Shown: piece after piece, positions 56,001 through 64,000 of the stretch
Position numbering within the stretch: position 1 is the first letter of the stretch
Layout of the letters: every line of letters starts with the position of its first letter
DNA from: Cyrtodaria siliqua
Lineage: Eukaryota > Mollusca > Bivalvia > Adapedonta > Hiatellidae
DNA: 64,000 nt
Direction: 5' to 3'
Assembly: GCA_037043455.1 (NCBI GenBank)
Contig: JAWPHD010011263.1
Location: 21,484 to 85,483 of the forward strand
Position numbers and translations under genes: made by a program
The notes under the pieces: model-generated
The model's input: the letters and a program-made list of their open reading frames with translations, nothing else
Database searches by the model: none
Told to the model about the DNA's origin: nothing

Positions 56001-57655
56001 TCACAGGGCAAAATATAGGATTTTCCATTATTATTTATTTTCTATTATATATTTGGCTAGAAGCGTCAGCTGCCTGTGACTCGGTGACATCATTTTATCG
56101 GTTTCTGCAAGAAATGTTTCGTTCAGATTTTATCATAATTATGCGGTGTCATGTATAAGCATCGACGCACACGTTTGTCCGACTATGTTATTTCACAGCT
56201 TACCCTATCTAGAAGAGAATTTCTCCGTTATTTGTGATGATTTTCGATAAAAACCCTTCAATTAATTCAATCTTTAGCATCATGTACATTTGTTTGTCTC
56301 CATAGCGCGAGGCGTTACGTGACGGCAGTGAAAAATTTACGGGAATTAATATTTGTAATTCTTCAAAATATTTTAAAAAGTGTTTATTGTTGTTATTTCA
56401 CAATTCTTTATTGCATCTTTGGTAGAAATAAGTTTGGGAAATATATATGTTGGATACGAGAAGTATCAGTTGGTAGATTTTACGGCAAATCTGTCAGTTT
56501 TAATATGTTTATATTCGCTTTGGGCGTGGCTTGCATAAATATTAATGGTTTTGCCTGCGCGTGATTCGAAAATCTGTTTCTTGGGGCATTCTCTGACGCA
56601 CCAAGGTGAAGATAGGTGGGTTTCCCATTTTTTTTGTCCGTAGGGGCATTTTGTTTAGTTACTTTGGGGAGGGAATTTTTCTAAAATGTTTTTAGGGATG
56701 GGGGTCCTCTTTTCAAAGTATGGGTGTTATTTTAAAGGGAATTTTTGTCTGAAGTTGACTGATTTCCCGATTTCCTACTTGGGGATTTCAGCGTGGTTGT
56801 TTTTCTGCATGACGACTACACTTTTCGGATTTTTTCTTGGGGTTTAAATAAGATTTAAATACTTGTTGCATTTTATTATTTATTTATTATAGACATAAGG
56901 TGTATTATTACAAAAGAAGCTCCTTGGTATGTTTTTGCAGAGAATCATTTTTATTAAGCACCCACCACTTCTTTTCTAGATATTGTATTGCCTTATTTTT
57001 TATAAATGTATATGCTCGCCATGGTGGGAACATGGGTCCAAGGCTCTTTATGTTCATGTTTGATAATACATTGTATTTGTATCTGGCGCCGGATGGTGCC
57101 AGCCTCACTGTCTGCCACTGCAAAGTGCCAGGTCAGCTGGGGAGTTTTACCATTTATCATGTTTATACCGTTATAGTAACTAAATAGTTGGATACATTTA
57201 GACCAGTGTATTATGTAAGAAATTATCATGGGGTTCTAGAGAGATTATTCTATATTCAATAGACTGTCAAGTCAGTCTGTTAGGGTTCTATGAGAAGTAA
57301 AATCACGAGCCTTTATCCTTGGGTGGGTTGTATTACTAACCTTGTTATTCATTTTCAGCTAAATATGTAGGTTATATATTTTGCACCATATTCAGTAGGA
57401 ACGCCAGCCCTATGGCGTATGAATATTTATCAAACAAGGTCACGTGATAAAATCGATAACAAAATGACATTATCGGGAAAATTGTCACTGGTCAGATTTC
57501 TTCACCTCTTATTTATAAACTGTGATTATAACAAAACACCATCACAGATCGTTGTTAAAGTAATAATATTCACAAACTACATTGGTCGAACAGAATTGGT
57601 GTACACTTCGTGTAATTCCCATTAATAGTTAAAGGTATTTTTTAAAGGGATGAAT
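56001..57655. other. no recognised feature
   Basis: About 1.6 kb without a supported gene. The ORFs at 56319-56564 and 56900-57187 have no recognisable domain or splice context. A+T-rich, with G-rich patches near 56640-56760. Confidence 0.4.
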
Positions 57656-59290
57656 TTAGGTTGTTTTAAGGTTTAAATTGCCAAAAATGCGCTTTTAAAT
57701 CAAAATCGATTTATTTTATCATTTTAGAAGCGAGAATAAAAACAAATGCATGTACGCGTAGATAAATCTTTCCTCTGTCCATATGCAAATTTTTAATGAA
57801 ATCGGAGACAAGTACTTTTTTTTCCCCAAAATTAACTAACATGACCCACGGACTCAAAGACGGCATAATGCATATACATTTACAGACGCGACCCGGTACA
57901 CAATAAATGAAATAATTCCATTATTTCAATACATATATTTCAAATGTATGTATCCATGCATTCCAGATTAAATTTCTGATCTATACATGCTTTTGGTTTA
58001 TGCCGGAGTGCTCAGAATAGGTTTTAACAAACAAAATTGTAACGGTACGTCGGGAAAGGAAATGAGGATTGTGAAAATATATGTTGCAGTGCTAATTTTC
58101 TGAATCCGAAAAAAATGCAAAAAAATGAAGTTTTAACAGCGAGAATGAATTTTTTTTCACGAAAGTGTTCATTGACATGTCTACTATTAAAACCCAAAAT
58201 TTAAAGTCAATCAGAAAAAAGTACTTTTTTCCCCCCAAAATTAACAAAGTACACCGTGTTCGCTAAAATATGAACAATCGCCTTTCGAAGTTAATGTACA
58301 CGCGGGATATAAAACCATGAAATTATGAAATCCTTTTTAAGAGATATATTGATTTCAACATTGTTCTGTATTTAATAAATTATAAGAGTAGAATGTTCAC
58401 CGTTTTTCTCAAGGACACCATTACGGTAGTATCCCTGCAGCCCCGCCCCTCATTCCACCCCCACCACCCTCCATACCGTATTGATTAGGCTGCTAATGCA
58501 CAGTTTTAATCAAATTCGATTTATTTCATCATTTTAGAAGCGAGAGAAAAAAAACAAAAGCATGTACGCGTAAATACATCTTTCCTCTGTAGATATGTAA
58601 AATATAAAAAAAATCGGAGGCAAGTACTTTTTTCCCCCGAAAACTAACAAAGTACACCGTAATCGTTTAAATACGCCGAATCGACGGTCCAAATCGATCT
58701 TCGCACGGAATAAAATTGTGGAATTATGAATTCATTTATAAAGATAAATCCATTTCAGCATTGTTCAGTAGTTGTTATATTATTGATGTAGTATGTTAAC
58801 AGTATTTATGAGAGCAACATTACGGTAGTATCCCTCCAACCCCGTGGGTTTCCCCCCTCCAACCCGTACACACAATACGTTGTGTATTGCTTAGAATGCG
58901 CCTTTTATTCAAATCGATTTATTTCGTCATTTTAGAAGCGAGCATAATAACAAAATCATATAGATACATCTCTCCTCTGTATATATGTAGAATTTCAATA
59001 AACGGAGACAAGTACTAATTAAGTAACAGGACCGTCCGACCCAAAGACGGCAACATTTATATTCATTAAGGGAAGACGACCGGCTACAGAAACAATTATA
59101 TAATTTCGTTATGTAAACACATATATTTAAAATGTATGTGTTCATGTATTTTACACTAATTTTTTTATCTATAAATGCTTTGGGTTTATGTCAGAGTGGC
59201 CAATTTATTTTAACAAACAATGTTGCAACGGTATATCGGAAAATGAAATCATGATGGCGGCAACATACGTTGCAGAGTTAATTTTCGAAA
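57656..59290. repeat. tandem array, ~400-bp unit, 4 copies
   Basis: The marker TTTAGAAGCGAG (or GCGAGAATG) lies near 57724, 58139, 58535 and 58932, and the marker AAGTACTTTTTT near 57812, 58220, 58626 and 59010 (altered). Other shared blocks are CATGTACGCGTA(G/A)AT, CATCTTTCCTCTGT and TACGGTAGTATCCCT. Spacing is close to 400 bases. Non-coding. Confidence 0.85.
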
Positions 59291-59329
59291 CCAGAAAAAG
59301 CGATAAACTAATATAAGTATAACAGGCAG

Positions 59330-59420
59330 AAAGAAGTATATTCTTTTAACTGTTCGTTTAAAACTGAGGGGGCGACTCGAGTTTTAAAGAAAGCAAGATT
59401 GGTATGTGTCCCTTTAACCA
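59330..59420. mobile_element. TTAA MITE family A, right-end fragment
   Basis: Ends in AAGCAAGATTGGTATGTGTC then CCTTTAA, the right end of family A. A second such fragment ends near 61818 (ACACAAGATTGGAAATTTGC ... GTGTCCCTTTAA). Left ends were not found. Confidence 0.65.
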
Positions 59421-59984
59421 AGTAAATAAATGACTGACGAGTAACATACATGCTACTGTCGGTAACAAACATGATTATGTGTAGGCTCGAAGATTTCATA
59501 ACATAAACGTGGACATGACATTGTGTCAATGGAGCACTTGCCAGATTTGTGGTGTTGTGAAACACTGTACGCGTGAATCCAAAAAGTGCGGGTCGTTTAT
59601 ATTTATAGGGCATATATAGTTATATATATATTTATTTATATATATTATTCTTTTATATTTATATGGTCCCAGAACGCAGTCATACTCACTACTATATTGA
59701 AAGTAAATACTGAATATACATGTGCGGTGCGTTACGATTTGTAGTATTTGAAAACAGACATATTAAACATTTCCCTGAACATATATACTATATTCATAGA
59801 AGTATTATTTCCTGGAAAAAAAATACATGTTTGTTTTCAGCAGTTGAAATCTACTATATTCTGCGAATATTGCTATTTTGAAAATTTGAATACGTCTGTT
59901 TTCATCAAATAGCATGTTTTGTTTGTTTTAATATATATATTTTTTAATTTATGATTTAAAAAAAAAATGGATGATCGGAATATG

Positions 59985-60098
59985 TCTTACACACTGTTGA
60001 ATCCTGCAATTTAACAACAAGTGGTTTGGTTCACAGGCGACAGTATCGGTGAACAAAACCACTTGTTTTACTGGATTCAACATTGTGCAAGAAAATAT
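59985..60098. mobile_element. hairpin element, ~114 bp
   Basis: Left ACACTGTTGAATCCTGCAAT then AACAAGTGGTTTGGTTCAC, and right GTGAACAAAACCACTTGTTT then ACTGGATTCAACATTGTG, are inverted copies around a 14-base loop (60035-60048). Confidence 0.8.
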
Positions 60099-60772
60099 TC
60101 ATATATTATACCATTAATATTATAACATGTGTGTTGTAACATATGCTTATCCTTGGATAGTGTATGTCTGCAGGGAACTTGACCTTTTACCTAAAAAGCA
60201 AACGATCATCCTCTTTCCACTGTCCAACAATGAAGTTTCATGAAATTTGCTTTAGGTAAGAGGAAAAACTGTGTGGGCAATACTTTTCATTTTCCGGTCA
60301 TGGTAACGGACCTTTCAACTACTGACTTCAAAATAAACAGGGATTATCATTTCACCAAAGGCATTTAAAGTATGAAGTTTTATAAAATTAGCTTCAGAGA
60401 AAGTAATAAAGAGTTTGTACAAAGTTTCGTCAAAATCCAACAAGTAGCGCAGACAAGATTTGTGACAGACGAACGGAAAGGCCAAATCTAATCTGTCTCA
60501 CCTACCACTTTGTGGTGGTAGACATAATTATAAAGACAATATTTTAGTTCATATGTATACTTTATTAAGCAAATAATTGAGCGAACATAAACTTCAGCAT
60601 TGACTCTGGCCAGTGGTGAACATGGAGTCTTCTTCCACATGACGTGCAGACTGAAAGAAAAGAAAGACATAGAATAAAAAGTTAATATAAGTCGAGCAGA
60701 GTATTCAATTTGAATCAGGTGTTGCGAGAGGGATCTAGGGCATATTTAGGGGAATGGGACAGTTTAAAATTT

Positions 60773-61100
60773 AATTATTGTTTAACGCCTCATCAACACG
60801 TTGTTTAGGTTATTTCGAACCGCCCGAAAGAGAGGAGGAAAGATACATAGGCATCCAGGAACCCTGCCCTACGCTTACTACCGATTAGATACCTATGGTT
60901 CTTTAACGTGCTTGGAGGGAGGACAGACTCCGATACACAGGACCACCCGGTTTACGTTCCCATCAGACGAACGAGGCTAGCAGGACACATCGAATTAACC
61001 CAGTGGCGCCAGTAAGAATTGAATCCGTGTTCACTGGATTCAAAGCCAATATGCTATAAACGTCCCTTGACCAAAACTGAGTAAATGGCACATCAAGTAA
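60773..61100 (-). repeat. dispersed repeat (TTTAACGTGC family), copy 2
   Basis: Shares GTTTAACGCCTCATCAACAC, GGTTCTTTAACGTGCTTGGA and CCCGGTTTACGTTCCCATC with 25430-25735. Read on the minus strand, its start has a tRNA B-box-like GGCTTTGAATCCAGTGAACA, which suggests a SINE lying on the minus strand. Confidence 0.7.
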
Positions 61101-61220
61101 AGGGTCAATACATATTATATTGTGTATCATACGAGTATATGATTGAACTGACATGATTATAGAACCATTTTAATGTATGTTTCACCCAACAGTACAGCAA
61201 GAATCTATTATAAGTAATAG

Positions 61221-61319
61221 ATAGAGTATGGTTTCATTGAGTTGGTTCATTTAAACATCGAGATGGGCGTAGCCCATCGAGGTGTTTAAATTAACCAACG
61301 AGATGAAACCATACTCTAT
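61221..61319. mobile_element. 99-bp hairpin without indels
   Basis: Arms ATAGAGTATGGTTTCATTGA... and the mirrored right arm pair across a GTA loop at 61269-61271 (GATGGGC GTA GCCCATC). The symmetry is exact in length, with only a few base changes. Confidence 0.9.
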
Positions 61320-61856
61320 TTGTTTTGTAGCATGTCCATTTCAGCTCTATTTCAGTTATTCTAACTGTTATTCTCACTGTTATTCTCACAGTTATTCTGA
61401 CAGGTCTTATTTTCAATTAAACGATTTACACCTGTGTCTGAACAAAGAGAATTGTCTGTGACCATGCTACAAGGAAAGTTAAATCTGACAGAGGGTGCAA
61501 TGTTCTACAAGCCATTTTTACTAGAAGGGGAATAAAATACAAGTCTGGCCAAAAATCTAAAATTGTTAAATTTTACACGTTTTGTTCATAGGATATTTTA
61601 CTTTAATGACTTAGTAAGGTCATTTTACATGGGGAGAAAACATTAATATACAACTATTTAATTTTCTCTCTCAAAACCTGGTGATGCCGCTAGTTTTAGA
61701 AATAAAACATGATTAAATAGGGCAGTTGAGAAGACACTTTTGTAGATGTGTGGTCTGTTCTGATGTGAAAATGTGTAAAACAGACACAAGATTGGAAATT
61801 TGCTCTGTGTCCCTTTAATAAATTCAGGACCCATCACATAGACCAATTAGATGATG

Positions 61857-62134
61857 TTAAAGGGACACACGGCAATCTTGAAGTATTTATCAAGCTTTAA
61901 CATTAGCATCTCCATTTGTTAACCTGGTAACATGTTTAATTTAAACCTGCTTGCATTAAAAGTTAAATAAATTATTATAGGTGCACTATTATCAACAGTA
62001 AGTAATGTGTAAAACAATTTCTTCTGAACTATTCTAATAAATAATATCAATGATGCACAAATGCAAACTATGCAGAAAAATTAACCGAACTACAGAAGTT
62101 TTAAACAAATAAAGACTGCCTAGTGTCCCTTTAA
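61857..62134. mobile_element. TTAA MITE, family A, copy 3
   Basis: TTAA borders at 61857-61860 and 62131-62134. Left end TTAAAGGGACACACGGCAAT; right end, reversed, TTAAAGGGACACTAGGCAGT. The interior resembles that of copies 1 and 2 (AACCTGCTTGCAT..TTAAATAAA and GTGCACTATTAT). Confidence 0.88.
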
Positions 62135-63360
62135 CACAACTTGTTTTCGCATGTATCCAGTACATGTAGTTTACACGAGCTCATATGACAATCACGCTGG
62201 AGGCAAGCGTAGTAGCTACACCGCCTTAAAGGCTTTTAAGTGAAATGTAATTTCTCGAAATTGCGTTGTTTTTTTCGCAACAGAATGTAAATAAATGTAA
62301 ATTCAAAATCACTTCCTTGCCTCAAAACTTTACTGTACATAAATATGAATCTGACCGATTTCAGTCAAATGTCTATGGCAGATTACATTGTTTCAATGGT
62401 AGTTGTATCGGGTTATGTATTCACGAATGTGCGAGAAAATGGGGATAACATAACGATATAGAGACAACGCTAACTATTTACATTCATGCATCTGAGGGGT
62501 GGGGGTGGAGGGGGTTTCTAGTTTTCTTACCCCCTCCTTGTTTTCGGTATGCAAGCTCCATCTACCCCCACACCCCCATCTACCGTACTTGGGTGGGGGC
62601 GGGGTGCGGGGGACATTGATAGCATTTCTACTAGCAATTGTTTTATTCCAAGAAACGTTCTACAGTACATCCAGTTACTGGAAAGATCGGAGTACACTAA
62701 TAGTGATTATGAACTTTCTATTATACACTAAACACTACTTTTTTAGGCACTGTATTGGGCCAATGTCTAAATATGCACGATCTAAAAGGGGTGTGTACTG
62801 TTTATTAACAAACACATTTTAATGAGAAAACAAATACCTTGATCATGGACCTCCAGCAGCAGACAATAATCCCAAATCCAACTTGCAACAACATGTCAAT
62901 TTCACGTGTCAAGTTATGTCACGGTGACCTGTCAGTCACCAACACTGCATCGTGTTGACACATAATGGGACGTTATTTCGTCCGGTAAGGTATTAGTTTT
63001 TACATAATCTACGGTATGAAACACTGTACGCGTGTTGTTAGGTACCCGTAGTGCTCGCCGACGTAGCGCGCCCAATTTCGGGTGTAAAAAAATGGCGTCT
63101 GTTTTAGTTGAAAATTCGTAAAAATAGTCCGTAAAATACAAAGAAATAGTCCATGTTCGCGGAGTTAAAATGCGAACAGAACTGATATGTTATAGGTCCG
63201 TGGCGTTCCTACAATCTGGCGAATGTATGAGTTATCTTCAGATTTCGAGTTAATGTTTGCTCCAGTTTGAACTCGATTTTAGTGTTTTATTTTTTTTATT
63301 TTTGAATTTAATACCTTTGCTATCTGTAAAATAAATAAATAACTAAAATCTAATAATTAT
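62135..63360. other. no recognised gene; G/C-rich patch
   Basis: A G-rich then C-rich patch at 62495-62615 (GGGGTGGGGGTGGAGGGGG; CCCCCACACCCCCATCTACC) could pair with itself. The ORFs at 62499-62822 and 62932-63141 show no domain. Confidence 0.45.
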
Positions 63361-63524
63361 AGGTTATTTAACATGGTTCTGTACAATACGGAGATATATT
63401 TGGACGAGTACACAGCTGGAAAAGTCATATTGGACGAGCCGTTAGGCGAGTCCAATATAATTTTTTCCAGCTGTGTAAGAGTCCAAATATATCCCGTATT
63501 GTACAGAACCATGTTAAGTAACCT
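63361..63524. mobile_element. 164-bp hairpin without indels
   Basis: Outer ends AGGTTATTTAACATGG and CCATGTTAAGTAACCT pair, and the arms continue (GTTCTGTACAATACGG; CCAGCTGTGT) to a GTTA loop at 63441-63444 (GAGCC GTTA GGCGAG). The two arms are equal in length to the base. Confidence 0.9.
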
Positions 63525-64000
63525 TTTTATTCTATACCTTTATTTTTACTTGTCAACGATGATTTAATGCTACGGAACTGGAAAGTCAGTTTTTAACAAT
63601 TATATATTATGATAGTTTTGTTTATTTTACCGATTTGCAAAATATTTCTATTTACCCCTAAACATGTACGTTCCCTCGATATATAATTTATTTAGAAAAC
63701 GTTTTACATTGTGTACTTCTTTAGACCAAGCCAGTTCCCCAAATCATGTATTTTGAAAACAGTTTACAGCAATATCTATCAGATATGTTTTCTAAAAATA
63801 ACAATGTTATGAGTTTGTTTTTTAATTGAGTTGAATTGGGGTATTAGGCGCACAAACACAAACAAATAGTTACATGGCGCCAGCAGCAGGCCCACTCTCC
63901 ATTTACATCTAGATAAAATATGCAGAATGTACCTAGAACCTTCTCATCTGCAGAACTGCAGAGTTGTTGCAAATTCTGTTGTAAACACTCCTTTTTTCGC
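63525..64000. other. no recognised feature
   Basis: A+T-rich sequence to the window end, with no ORF, RNA or repeat family recognised. Confidence 0.4.

Noticed and set aside
56319..57187. ORFs of 81 and 95 codons
   Set aside because: No domain, no splice phase partners and no similarity to other features.

Overview
The window is nuclear DNA of an intron-bearing animal, most likely a bivalve mollusc. It is A+T-rich, genes are split by long introns with GT...AG borders, and most of the sequence is layered transposable elements of kinds common in bivalve genomes: LINEs, a Penelope-like retroelement, tRNA-derived SINEs, TTAA-flanked and hAT-like MITEs, and long tandem arrays. Nothing prokaryotic, no operon, no CRISPR array and no stand-alone tRNA or rRNA gene was seen. 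The species cannot be named from the sequence alone.

Two host genes are supported, both on the + strand. (1) An ankyrin-repeat gene at 747-4152: three exons with consistent splice phases, ending in a stop at 4152; the 5' end is unresolved. (2) A secreted-protein gene at 26143-46006: a signal-peptide exon that runs into a PAN/apple-like start, then two exons that splice in phase into one F5/8 type C (discoidin, fucolectin-like) domain across an 11-kb intron. A short middle exon is inferred but was not found. Inside that 11-kb intron, on the same strand, lies a two-exon SAP - SWIM zinc finger - YqaJ nuclease gene (36357-41692). It keeps an in-phase intron but carries several stops and frameshifts, so it is a pseudogene.

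Layout: 0-4.2 kb ankyrin gene with repeats in its introns; 4.8-8.1 kb a 5'-truncated LINE (RT, RNase H, CCHC) on the - strand; 8.1-17.4 kb tandem arrays, a Penelope fragment, a TTAA MITE and a composite repeat element; 18.3-22.8 kb a CR1/L2-like LINE broken by a Penelope insertion and a MITE cluster; 22.9-25.2 kb Penelope and LINE fragments carrying a TIR MITE and a SINE; 26-46 kb the PAN/discoidin gene with an 822-bp foldback element, SINEs, MITEs and the YqaJ pseudogene in its introns; 46-48.7 kb a 46-bp minisatellite and a G-rich composite element; 48.7-51.5 kb a nearly complete Penelope-like element with one nonsense codon in its ORF; 51.5-64 kb tandem arrays, hairpin elements and MITEs.

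The most interesting signals are a modular family of composite elements (different internal tandem repeats, a shared GACGCC tract and a terminal hairpin whose outer stem covaries between copies), a LINE/SINE pair sharing a 12-nt 3' end just before different simple-repeat tails, an 822-bp foldback element with a perfect 8-bp target duplication, two gap-free hairpins (99 and 164 bp), and a tetranucleotide microsatellite that starts exactly at a splice donor and rebuilds the donor motif in each unit.
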